This document shows positions 54,810 through 64,000 of a DNA stretch of 64,000 nucleotides, piece by piece. This DNA is from Strongylocentrotus droebachiensis (Eukaryota > Echinodermata > Echinoidea > Camarodonta > Strongylocentrotidae): the NCBI GenBank assembly GCA_035222895.1, contig JAVYIG010004982.1, positions 1-64,000 of the forward strand. The letters are read 5' to 3'. The translations under genes and the position numbers were made by a program. The notes beneath the pieces were generated by a model, which was not told the DNA's origin, did no database searches, and saw only the letters and a program-made list of their open reading frames with translations. Positions within the stretch are counted from its first letter, which is position 1. Every line of letters starts with the position of its first letter.

Positions 54810-55355
54810 CTAGCTCCTGGACTACAAACAAAATATATGTGTAATTACAAAACCAAGGACGAAGGTCGAAAGAATCATTTCAAACTATCCCATGGATAGT
54901 TCGCAAATGATTCCAGTTGATATATTTCAAGTCTCCCCAGCTTAACAGAAGCAGGCACAACCATTGACCTGAACCTATCAAAGGCTAGACTGTCCAAATT
55001 CAGCTAGACCTCCAGAGGCTACAGGCAATACTATATTTTTTTCTTCACCTTCTCTGAGAAATGAACTGCTTGAGAAAAGAATTCTCGGCTGTCAATAATG
55101 ATTTTACCACAAGCTGTGCGCATGGGGTTTGCAAAGAGTTTACTGCCACAATTAGAAAAGGATCCGAGCGAGCACTCCAAAAGAAACATTGGGAGGAAAC
55201 GTGAGGTTGCCGCTCAAACGACATCAATTTCCTGTGCACGTGGTACTTCCAGGCAAGCCAAATCCACGGGAACGTGCCTTGATTGGCGTAATGACAGGTT
55301 TCAATATACCCTTCATGAATATGAAATATTAAAGAGTGAAGCACAATTAATGCGA
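54810..55355. other. Upstream DNA, no recognised gene
   Basis: ACTATCCCATGGATAGT (54,886-54,902) is a palindrome-like motif. The minus-strand frame at 55,045-55,494 stays open for 149 codons without a recognisable domain and overlaps a tandem duplication. I do not call it a gene. Confidence 0.4.
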
Positions 55356-55357
55356 TA

Positions 55358-55602
55358 ATTGGTGCCTCCAGTTGTACACCTGGGCATGGAGCAGGGTGTC
55401 TAGTGACTGTAACTGAGTGATAGGCATAATGACAGATATTCTTACAAAGTTTCACTATAAAACCAAGCTGCTTGGGTTCAGTCACACTGATCACTGGTGC
55501 CTACATTCCTACACCTGGGTAGAAAACAGGTCTTATAAGTCTAAGTAAGTGATTGGCATAATAACACCTTCTAATAAACCTTCCACAGTAAAACCAAACT
55601 GC
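55358..55602. repeat. Diverged tandem duplication, about 136-bp period
   Basis: TTGGTGCCTCCAGTTGTACACCTGGG near 55,360 corresponds to CTGGTGCCTACATTCCTACACCTGGG near 55,495 (positions given, bases quoted only in part). GATAGGCATAATGACA matches GATTGGCATAATAACA, and CACTATAAAACCAAGCTGCT matches CACAGTAAAACCAAACTGCT. A further weak copy lies at about 56,232-56,320. Confidence 0.75.
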
Positions 55603-55603
55603 T

Positions 55604-56073
55604 CAATTCTCGCTACCCCAAATAGCGATTCTGCCGAGATCCGGGGAAAATCCTGAAAACGCGCATTGCATTATGGGATAGCTTTTCGACATTACAGCTT
55701 CCTGTGCATGCGCTATATTACTAGGCGCGATAGCGCAAACGTAAAACGCCGTCGCCACACAACGTGTATGCACCGAATATGTCGTCTGCTCGGTCCTGTT
55801 TTTTTTTCGCAAATATTTCAACGTTTATTTGAACATTTCATTCGTTGTTTTTTGCGTCTTTTGACATCAGTGACGATGGTTTTCTTTTGTGAGGCTGCAC
55901 AGTGCTGGGCTCATGATTCCAAGCGTAAGAACCCTGAAAAATGGGGGTGGATGAAGGCCGTGACTTGGGATGGGACTCTATACCGGAAGTTGTAGTGACG
56001 ACCCGAGAGAGTGAAAATTACCTCGTCTCGCGAATTTCGAGATTTTCGTACCTATTTAGGGTAGCGAGAATTG
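55604..56073. mobile_element. TIR element, CpG-rich, carrying a THAP-like coding fragment
   Basis: The left end CAATTCTCGCTACCCCAAAT and the right end (complement CAATTCTCGCTACCCTAAAT) are inverted repeats of about 22 bp with one mismatch. The 470-bp interior is CpG-rich and holds TGCATGCGCTA (NRF1-like, 55,705-55,715), CCGGAAGT (ETS-like, about 55,983-55,990) and TCTCGCGA (56,026-56,033). AATT sits inside each end, so the target duplication is unclear. It lies about 1.2 kb upstream of the short PPP1R12 first exon. Confidence 0.7.
55876..55995 (+). pseudogene. THAP-like zinc-finger N-terminal fragment (tentative)
   Basis: It reads MVFFCEAAQCWAHDSKRKNP, then EKWGWMKAVTWDGTLYRKL and a stop. 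The MV-x-x-C-x-x-x-x-C start and the later K-W-x-x-x-x-x-x-x-W are like the first half of THAP DNA-binding domains, found in P-element and Kolobok transposases and host THAP proteins. The C-x2-H half is missing, so it is at best a broken fragment. Confidence 0.3.
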
Positions 56074-56089
56074 CAGTCACATCAATGAG

Positions 56090-56185
56090 CAAGTTGGAAC
56101 ATCAAGTTGGTACACAAGTTGGTAGACAAGTTGGCCCACAAGTTGGTCCACAAGTTGGTACACAAGTTGGTACACAAGTTCATAC
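56090..56185. repeat. 12-bp minisatellite CAAGTTGGTACA, eight units
   Basis: CAAGTTGG recurs at 12-bp intervals, with third-part variants GTACA, GTAGA, CCCA and TCCA. It would be read as a VGTQ/VGPQ repeat in one frame, but no gene context supports translation. Confidence 0.93.
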
Positions 56186-56199
56186 ACCTTGGTACAGAA

Positions 56200-56885
56200 C
56201 GTAAATTATCTTCCACTTTTACGAGAGTGAATGGTGAGATAACAGCTTCTACTAACCTTCCACAAATAGAACAAAGCTGATGGTTGTAGTGACAGCAATC
56301 GTTGGCTCACAAGGACTTCATCATATACAATTGGTTAAAAATGGAGACGTTCAATCAACAAACTTCCTCCCTTCTCCAAAGCTCCAGGGGTTAAAGAATT
56401 GACCTAATAATGAAGGGTACTATCCAAGTGATTGCTACATGTTGGTAAACATTGGTTCAAGGCACACAGAATTCCACATAATGACTTCATCAATGACTTC
56501 CTGCTTGATTGACTGAGAATCAGTTGCTATCCAGAAGAAGAAGAAAAAAATAACTGCTATAAAACAGGTTCTCATTAAGTTTGTTTAAAACTTAGATTTT
56601 GAATGTTGACAGTACAAAAAGACTGTGACCTCAGCCCTCCCCTTCAATGGCAATAAGATTCCTAATTTAGCAAGAGGAAGTTTGGAACTTCCAGGAAAGT
56701 CTTGTGACAATTATTGTGCAGATGCTTTGGGGATATACATGTACTTGAAGGAAGATCCATCCAAGCTGACTTTAATGATGCCAGTTCATCCAAAGCAATT
56801 TCAAGTTAACAAAACAATAACAAATTAATAAACAAATAAGAGATTTTTAAATCCTCAGCTGTGGTATGTTTGCATACCATAATTA
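56200..56885. other. No gene recognised
   Basis: Unassigned DNA. A 67-codon open frame at 56,625 has no family resemblance. Confidence 0.45.
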
Positions 56886-57303
56886 ACGGTGTATAAACCG
56901 CACCTTTTTGCCGCCGAAAAAATTTCAAAGTCGGGGGTGCGGTTTATACACGGTACATCAAAAAAAAAAAAAAAGTTTCAATTTTTGCCCCTCCATCTGG
57001 CGCTATGCCTGGCAATGTCTCCCAGCTCGATAATCGGTGTGTTGACTCACCACACGGAAACTAGAACAACACTCAAATTTGTCTGTCATCTTGGTTTGAA
57101 AGTAATCTTTCTGATAGATCCCAATATGTAGTTTATAATAATAATTCCTCCGATTTTTCTTCTATAACATGGTGTACCACAAGGTTCTATCCTAGGTCCC
57201 TACTGTTTTTTAATTTACATTACCTTAATGATCATACACAAGGGTGAAAAAAAAGGGGTGCGGTTAATACACAAGGGCGGTTTATACTACGTTAATTACG
57301 GTA
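56886..57303. mobile_element. TIR element (GGTGTATAAACCGC ends) with an RT fragment inside
   Basis: TTAACGGTGTATAAACCGCA (56,883) and the right end GGCGGTTTATACTACGTTAA are imperfect inverted repeats. Inner copies GGTGCGGTTTATACACGG (56,936) and GGTGCGGTTAATACAC (57,256) point to a compound structure. A LINE RT motif B piece lies at 57,168-57,235. Confidence 0.6.
57168..57235 (+). pseudogene. LINE reverse transcriptase motif B fragment
   Basis: It reads HGVPQGSILGPYCFLIYI followed by broken sequence. GVPQGS-x-LGP is the RT motif B signature of non-LTR elements. Only about 22 codons are left, and neither flank continues the protein. Confidence 0.75.
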
Positions 57304-57969
57304 GATGTTCTGCTTTCGTACTTTTCACAATTTTGAAATGGTAACAAAAGTAGCTGAATTGTTTATCAACTTGTTTAGGAGTTGTTAAAAAAAATCCCTG
57401 AAAGTTTCAAGAGAATGCATCATCTAGTGAGGTTAGAAAGATAAAAACTTTTATTTCTAAATATACAATGGTCAAAGAAACCCTGAAGTCATTGATATAT
57501 CATTGTGTCTAATGATATCAAAGAGACCCCATACTTTTCTCAAAAGCCATAAATCTTGCTCTCCATTAACATTTTTAGCATACATTTTCAAAGGTTAAAT
57601 ACCGGTAGTGCCTTAAAGAATCTTGTTGATGTTTTGAAAAGTATATGTAACCGCAATGCGCAAGTTATCTGCTATTTTCCCCCTGAAACTAATTTACAAA
57701 AACCCCAATGTTAAACCATTCACTAAAGTATGCGTAAACAGATACCTTACCAAATAACATGTTGTGTTTAATGTACCAATAAGGCAAACATTAAAGAAAA
57801 GACAGGTGAAATAATGATCGGCAATCAAACCCTATATAGCCTTCAAAGTGTCACAGCAATAAGCACAACAGGTCGGACCATGTCTGATAAACAAAATTTG
57901 TGTCTTGAAGAAATTTCCCAAGATGCCTGACTCGCCAAAGAGGAGGCTGAGGAGAAATAGAATAAGGCA
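57304..57969. other. No gene recognised
   Basis: AT-rich unassigned DNA up to the target duplication of the next element. Confidence 0.5.
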
Positions 57970-57977
57970 ACGACAAC

Positions 57978-57978
57978 C

Positions 57979-58022
<44 letters not shown>

Positions 58023-59314
58023 ACTCACGTATACTGGGTATACGGGGATGTGCCGCTCGGAAGGGTGACTTTTTCAGGAAAGATCCTTAGACATGGGTCC
58101 CCTTTTCATTAAAAAAATCCTTAGACATGGGTCCCTTTTTTCATTTATTCCTTTCCCCTCTTTTCTCCCTCATTTTCTCCTGGATTTTGGGATTTGCTCC
58201 TACATTGAAAATGCCTAAATCTCTCCCATCTCTAAATAAATGGACCCTTCGATGATTGCATTTCCAGTGTACGAGGTGTACGCACTGACCTCTAAGTCAG
58301 TGGGTGTCCGTACGTAGCTCGTAAAGTCAACTAGATCCCGGGGTACCACATATATCAGGACCCCATGGGCTCTATACCGGGTACTCATATGGCATAATGC
58401 GCGCTAGGTATGGTATCCGCCCGTATAGGGGTCGTACCCCCGGAAACTTGTAGCGCTTCGCACGCTGAAAGATCGGCAGCTATACCCTGCGTACCCTCTG
58501 CCCAGCAGCCGGCCAGCAGCGGGGCTCAAGCAGGGAGCTATATAGCCAATGCTTGAGAGCTCGTGTACGGGTACGTTAACAGGAAAAGTCCTTCAATTAA
58601 AACAGATGCTAGAGGTGCTAGCACAGTATTATTATGTTGCATGGTGTTTTCATCTTTATGTGTGTAAACTACTTGTAAACTACATGTAGTATGGTACAGT
58701 TTACTAATAAAGAACTTTATCGAGAAACTGCAAAATTATTGGCCATTGTATTATTACACACATAGGTGCATTACTATCCTGGCTGTGTATTAAAGGCTGT
58801 GCTATTAGTATTGATTCTCAACATTTCAAACACCACTGTGTAAAACTCAACCAATTTCACTAAAAATCGATACTTTAGTGACAATCAATAAGATCTAAAT
58901 AGCAGTAATATACATTTTTTAACTTTCCGATGTTTGAAAGAATAATTTAAAAAATCAAATTGTGAGTCCACTGTCGAACTTGCCGATCAGCCGCATCGGC
59001 ATGATTGTGTGCATCTCTGTGTTATGAGTGTATTGACTATTCATATATTTAAATGCTGCCTATTAACGCGTAGTGCAGTGCTAGAGGTCAATATGCATTA
59101 GCGTTGACTCTCCATATGCTTTGCTGGAGTGTATTATTACAGCTAAAAAATGTAATATTTGAAGTTTGAAATCCTTAGACATGGGTCCATTTTTGACAAA
59201 AAATCCTTAGACATGGGTACCTATTTCAGCAAAAGGACCCTTGGATGTGGGTATGGGTTCGGAGGTCTCAGCCGCACACCCCCGTCCGACTATAATCTGA
59301 GTACCCCCCCCGGG
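57978..59314. mobile_element. TIR element with 8-bp target duplication and poly-G-expanded end
   Basis: ACGACAAC flanks both sides (57,970-57,977 and 59,315-59,322). The right end, read as its complement, is CCCGGGGGGGGTACTCA; the left end is CCC, 41 G, then TACTCA. Diverged inverted similarity goes further inward (GGGGATGTGCCGCTC against GGGGGTGTGCGGCTG). TCCTTAGACATGGGT repeats at 58,083, 58,119, 59,171 and 59,202. An 8-bp duplication fits hAT- or P-type transposases. No transposase is present in its 1,337 bp, so it is non-autonomous. Confidence 0.87.
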
Positions 59315-59354
59315 ACGACAACACAATGGTCTGGTCAGACCATGTAAAAATAGA

Positions 59355-59830
59355 AGTACATTCAAACCTGTCTATAAAGTCCAAAGAAGGAAGATACACA
59401 GGAATGTGTTCACTATAGACAGGTGATCTTTCTATACAGGTTCTACATCATATATTTCTTTCTACATGTAGATGAACAATAAAAGAGTCTGCATGGTCAA
59501 ACTTTGTAATGTTAGAAGCATACTTAAAATCTGTCTATAAAGACCGCAACAGATACACAGGAAAGTGTTCATATTAGACAGGTGATCTTTCTATACAGGT
59601 TCTATGTGTAGATGAAAGATACAAGAGACCACAGGGTCAAACTCTGTAATGTTAGGAGCACACTCATAACCTGTTTATAAGGGCCATGGTTTTGGATACA
59701 GAACAATTGGTCATACTGAGACAGCCGGCTTTTCTAGACAGGTAACTCTTCAAAGATGAACAACATAAAAGACCCCGATCAACTGGAGACCATCAAAACA
59801 GATTTGACTGTATAACAAAGCAATCGACTC
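59355..59830. repeat. Degenerate tandem repeat with CTGTCTATAAAG units
   Basis: AACCTGTCTATAAAG (59,361), ATCTGTCTATAAAGACC (59,529) and AACCTGTTTATAAGGGCC (59,668) begin three units of about 140-168 bp, each followed by AGACAGGTGATCTTTCTATA or a variant. Confidence 0.82.
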
Positions 59831-61325
59831 CAATAAGTCTGCAGAGGCTCTGAGACGGTGAGAGGGAAACCCTTTGATGAATCCAATAGCTGTTGTCATA
59901 GAGTACCAGGAAACGAGGATTCATTCGAGACTAGTTAATGAGTCTCATGTCTGTCTTAGTAATGAGACGTTCGTAAAGGAAATACCAATGAACTTAGTAT
60001 GAGCGTCATTTACCACTATTAATTGCACGAGACAAATAAACCATCAAACTTTAGCAAAATAACTATATACACATCATTCACATGTAAGAAGTGTGATTTA
60101 ACGCTGGAGAGTTAGAGCTTAAACACAACTTGAAACATCTCAAACAGTAACAATGGTAACCTTTTAAACAAGCTCTGGAAACAAACGAAGAAGAAGAATA
60201 TGATATTAATCCAAAGAAAATCTCACTATTCCTGTCCAAATCCAAAGGACACAACAGAGAACCAAAATAGAGCTTTACACAGTTCTGGACAACTGAAGAA
60301 TAACACTGAAGCACAAATCTCAACCTGGATTAAATAGTGTCGCAACCATTTAGCACACAGAGGTATCACAGATGCAAAGAGAACAGGCCCTTGAAAGTGA
60401 CATATGGATTCCATGAGCGGAATCAATGAAGACCTTCACGGAGGGAAAACAAAAGAAATTGATAGAGATATGCTATAAGCATATGCTCTGAATCCATAAG
60501 GCAGTGCAACTCTACCACAGTGCTGTGTGAGGTCAGTTCAGGTAGCATCGATGTAACATTAGATCTGTTTACCGCAGAGATAGACAATACATGTAAGTGA
60601 AGATGTCAGATATAATCCCACGCGAGTAGAATGGATGTGATTATCCGAAGGGTTTAGCGTTACCCAAAGGAGGTATATCCCACTTTCCTATCCCAATCCC
60701 AAAGCACGGGGTAAACGAGGGTGAGAGCGTACGATGCTGTCGGTCCTGTGATGGCGTCGGGGATGATTCGCGGCGACAGACAAATGGATTACCTAATCCG
60801 TGGATCAACAGATCAATGGGGGGATTATCCAGGTCGCGAGAGGCATACAACGTTTGGCGGGGCTTAATCCTTACGTGTAACAAAGACGAAGCCACGACGT
60901 GACAGGTTCAAATGTGGCGTGGTGTGGGTAAAGCGCACTTCGACCGAGGCGTGCTGCATGAGATGGGATGGGACTCTTCTACCAGTGCATGGAGATCGCA
61001 TCCCAAGCCAAGGCATGTTAATGGGATGCAAGGGATGATGCGGGAGAGGGATGAGGGAGAGAGAGAGATGAGAGTCAGATGGGGATGGAATCTCAATCAT
61101 CTCAGGCTTGGTGGATAGGACCACATTCCACTCACAGCTGGGATTAAAGGACAAGGGTCAGACAGGATTCACAGATTGAGCCATCCTTCATTAAAGGGAC
61201 AGTAGCAATCATAAACATAATCTGCATTTACACTGCAAGCAAAATTCCATGTTTTTTCACACATTCAGGTATTTCCTCAGTACCAGCAAACACGATTAAA
61301 AACCAAAATTTAAAAAAATCCACCT
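59831..61325. other. No gene recognised; unusually mixed-composition DNA
   Basis: 60,610-61,140 is richer in GC and CpG than the surroundings, with open frames up to 96 codons on the minus strand and 68 on the plus. None shows a domain or convincing splice sites. It might be regulatory DNA or an unrecognised exon of a diverged gene. Confidence 0.4.
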
Positions 61326-61328
61326 CTA

Positions 61329-61357
61329 GATTTTTTTTTTTTTTTTTTTTTTTTTTA
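61329..61357. repeat. Poly-T run
   Basis: About 29 T on the plus strand. If read from the minus strand it is a poly-A that could mark a retroposed 3' end, but no element body was recognised. Confidence 0.85.
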
Positions 61358-61739
61358 ACGCCTGCCAAAATTTCACCTAATTTTGCAGTGTAAATCAAAA
61401 CTTTGGTAAGATTCTGGTTTTTCTTCACATGAATCTCAGCGCTTCTCACCAAAAAAAATCAATCTGGGCAAACAACTTTGTATTCATATATCGGTCTGCA
61501 TTTGACACAAATCAAACCAGACAATGGATCAAGCTCTATCTAAAATTAATTTTTGAACAGAAGGAGGTCTAATCAAGTCAACTTGATATTTTTTTTAACA
61601 TCCCTTTGAACAGAATTACTGGAATAAGGGTCATTAGGTGCAACTTTCTTGAAAGACGATTCTCTTTAGTTACCTCAACCCATGTAGGATCGTATGCCAA
61701 AGGAACATCCTAGGAATGCATCACATTACAAGCAACCAA

Positions 61740-62195
61740 ATTATTTCTGGGGTTCTCTTTAAAAATTAGATCGACAAGACAGTATCACAAGCAATTTGGA
61801 AGCCAGGGCGCTGCATAAATTGCTGTATGAAGAACAGCAGGAAAATAAATCAGACAAATATGACACTTTGCAGCCACAGGGTTCATCATGTGCCAGAGTT
61901 ATCATCATGGTATCAACACCCTTCTGTATCTAAACACACTCAAACAATAAAGAGTGCGAATACAAATATTTTTGGGGTTCTCTTTAAAACAGACCAACAA
62001 CAGAGTATAACACCACAAGCAATTTGGAAGCCTGGGCTGCGATATAAATTGATGTTCAATGAACAGCAGGGAAATAAATCAGGCAAATATGATACTTGCA
62101 GCCACAAGGTTTATGATGTGCAAGAGTTATCATCAGAGCATGAACATCTTTCTGTTTCTTAAGTCACTCTGTTCGCCTGTCTTCATCAGACCAAA
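61740..62195. repeat. Tandem duplication, 225-bp period
   Basis: TGGGGTTCTCTTTAAAA occurs at 61,749 and 61,974. CACAAGCAATTTGGAAGCC, GAACAGCAGG, AAATAAATCAG and CTTTCTGT or CTTCTGT follow in each. A 111-codon open frame crosses the join and is a by-product. Confidence 0.92.
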
Positions 62196-62519
62196 GTTGT
62201 TGCAAAATAACCGCTATTTTAACTGGCCCGATCTCAAATTAGCCAGCTATTTGGTCAAGAAAATACATAACGAATGGACAAAGTCTAAAGTCTAATACAC
62301 TAGGCTTCTTCTCACAAATGTGTATTTTTGCTATTGCAATAGACAAATAGTGGTCTTTTGATGATGATAAACAGATTAACACGTATGCCAAATTTGACTT
62401 TATCATGACCTTCTCATCTTTGAATCCAATTTTAAAATGTCAGGATGATATTACTATGAAAGATGGTAGGTGGCTTTCACTGCAACATAAATTGAAGAAA
62501 AGCATGGTGAAAATTGTCA

Positions 62520-63115
62520 TCTTGCACATAACAGAGTTCTTCTTCTTCTTTTCATTCTTTTTATCATCTCAATTTCATTACTGAATGTCTTAATTTTATA
62601 TTTGCCTCTTTTAGATTGTACCATTTGCATTTATTTGATATGCTGCAGTTTCATTTGTAAATACAAGATGTATCAGCTTTTAGCTTTGACTTTAAATTGT
62701 GTATCAATAAACCTTGTCAACTCAATTCAAATCAATTCAATTCAATCCAATCCAATAGGCCATTTTCGTAAGGTAATCAAATTTAATGCACAAGTCTTTG
62801 TGAAGTGCCTCAATACACACTATTTCAATAGACAGAACCTGAACTGCATACATTAGTTGTTACCAGGTTGGACAAACATTATGGCTTGACCTACCTAGCA
62901 ACACTTATTATCTGCAGTTGCATTCTGACTATTGAAATAATATTATTCTTATCAGGTGAATGAAATAATTTGTATTGAGGCACTTCACAAAGACTTGTGC
63001 ATTGAATTTGGTTACATTACAAAAATGGCCTATTCAATCCAATCCAATCCAATTCAATTCAATTCAATTCAACTCAATTTAATTTAACTTTCAATTCAAT
63101 TTCAATTTCCATACA
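62520..63115 (+). mobile_element. LINE 3' end with ATTCA tail, split by a MITE
   Basis: TTGTGTATCAATAAACCTTG leads into (ATTCA/ATCCA)n at 62,720-62,756, which continues after the MITE at 63,033-63,090. This is the usual look of a CR1/L2-type 3' UTR with a simple-repeat tail. Only the non-coding end can be seen. Confidence 0.6.
62758..63030. mobile_element. Hairpin MITE family 10, copy 3 (TA-flanked)
   Basis: It has ends GGCCATTTTCGTAAGGTAAT and complement; TA at 62,756-62,757 and 63,031-63,032. It is 273 bp, about 28 bp shorter than copy 1, the missing part being in the left arm after CACACTATTTC. It is inserted within an ATCCA repeat. Confidence 0.9.
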
Positions 63116-63254
63116 AGAGTGAGAAGACATGTAGAACCCAGGCTGAGCCAAACACAACAGGACAAGGAACAGGTCATCTTGGGTCAACTGATCCCAAACA
63201 ACTGTGTTGATGATCGCTCCGAGATTTAATGAAACCGTCAATCGTCAAGAGATG

Positions 63255-63760
63255 CTGGTATATGATATGAGAGGCATTCATTGGATTGATAACGATAGCT
63301 TGTCAACATGAGACGATGCTAAAGGACTGGAGGGGGGAGGGGGGGGGGGGTTTCTAGTATATAAGATATATGGTACGCCTAGGAGATATCTATGGGCTAT
63401 TGATACAGGGGTATCTTTTGGTATACATCGCATCCAATTCAAATAAATGCGAGCATTATGATATACAAGGCATCCATTGGATTGATAACATTTGCTTGTC
63501 AACATGAGATGATGCTAAGGGACTGGGGGAGGAGGGGGTGAGGGTTTCTAGTATATAAGATATATGGTATGCCTAGGAGATACATACATTGTATATCTAC
63601 GGGCTATTGATACAGGGATATCTTTTGGTATACACAATGCATACAATACAAATAAATGCGAGCATTGTGATATAAAAGGCATCCAATGTAGGTATATGCT
63701 AGTCTCATGATAAACAAAAGTCATCTTATAAAGACAGATGCTAGTCTCATCATACACACT
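63255..63760. repeat. Tandem duplication, about 196-bp period
   Basis: GGCATTCATTGGATTGATAA (63,273) and GGCATCCATTGGATTGATAA (63,469) begin matching units that share CTTGTCAACATGAGA, TCTAGTATATAAGATATATG and AATAAATGCGAGCATT. A third start is at about 63,679. The first unit holds a G-rich run (63,331-63,350). Confidence 0.9.
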
Positions 63761-63764
63761 TCAA

Positions 63765-64000
63765 CCCGTGATTTACGATGCATCCTTATACCAGCTCCTT
63801 GATAGTGAAACATGAGGCATCCCTCCATTTACAATTCATCCAAGAATGATTGATGATATGTAAGGCATCCCTCTCTCTCTATGTATACAAATGTGTGAAA
63901 TACGATGTTGCATTCACATGGCCAGATGGATAACACTAAGGCCCAAAATACTGCACTTAATGAATGTGAATTGGGCCCATGCCTGTGTAACAGCAGCAAC
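63765..64000. other. No feature recognised
   Basis: The window ends in unassigned DNA. Confidence 0.5.

Noticed and set aside
55045-55494. 149-codon open frame on the minus strand
   Set aside because: It has no recognisable domain, no promoter or splice support, and overlaps a tandem duplication. It is long for chance, so it was noted but not called.
60641-61154. Two overlapping minus-strand open frames of 84 and 96 codons
   Set aside because: The composition is higher in GC so stops are rarer; no domain, splice sites or repeat support were seen.
61827-62162. 111-codon open frame on the plus strand
   Set aside because: It spans the join of a 225-bp tandem duplication and shows no domain.

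Overview
This window looks like nuclear DNA of a marine invertebrate deuterostome. An echinoderm, probably a sea urchin, fits best. The evidence is indirect: AT-rich, intron-rich DNA, genes with small exons and GT-AG introns, a tRNA-derived SINE body, CR1/jockey-type and L1/Tx1-type LINE relics, very many short palindromic DNA transposons (MITEs) and many microsatellites. The species cannot be named from sequence alone. No bacterial, viral or organellar gene was recognised.

Two spliced protein-coding genes are supported, both on the minus strand. (1) The first three coding exons of an amino acid transporter of the AAAP (Aa_trans) superfamily lie at 13,431-13,324, 12,284-12,179 and 8,857-8,686. 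Splice phases match at both junctions and the model carries the N-terminal tail, TM1, TM2 and the following loop; the remaining exons were not found and probably lie left of the window. (2) A complete six-exon coding sequence of about 191 residues (exons at 54,453-54,304, 40,105-40,056, 39,396-39,291, 37,920-37,789, 36,965-36,915 and 36,127-36,041) encodes a short protein ending in the coiled coil and leucine zipper of myosin phosphatase targeting subunits (PPP1R12/MYPT). It starts at its own methionine in a Gly/Ser/Tyr-rich exon with a TATA-like box about 350 bp upstream, so it resembles the vertebrate M20/M21 small-subunit isoforms made from an internal promoter. It has a 14.2-kb first intron and probably a long 3' UTR running left from 36,040.

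Layout: 1-8.6 kb is repeats, including a broken CR1/jockey-type LINE (2.4-5.9 kb), a possible Penelope-like relic and a TTAA-flanked hairpin MITE. 8.7-13.4 kb is the transporter gene, with an inverted-5'-end LINE fragment, a promoter-motif-rich MITE and a repeat family flanking exon 3 in inverted orientation. 13.4-29.8 kb is intergenic and repeat-dense, with a MITE-inside-MITE nest at 20.7-22.9 kb. 29.9-36.0 kb is almost repeat-free and is the likely 3' UTR. 36.0-54.5 kb is the PPP1R12-type gene; its first intron holds a seven-unit satellite of 192-bp period, telomere-like DNA and a candidate cassette exon. 54.5-64 kb is upstream DNA with a THAP-like fragment inside a terminal-inverted-repeat element, a 1.34-kb element with a clean 8-bp target duplication, and several short tandem duplications.

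No wholly new multi-gene system was found. The points most worth a second look are the short MYPT-type gene and its apparent internal promoter, the exon flanked by inverted repeats, several unrelated TTAA-flanked MITE families, homopolymer growth at transposon ends, and the THAP-like coding fragment in a TIR element.
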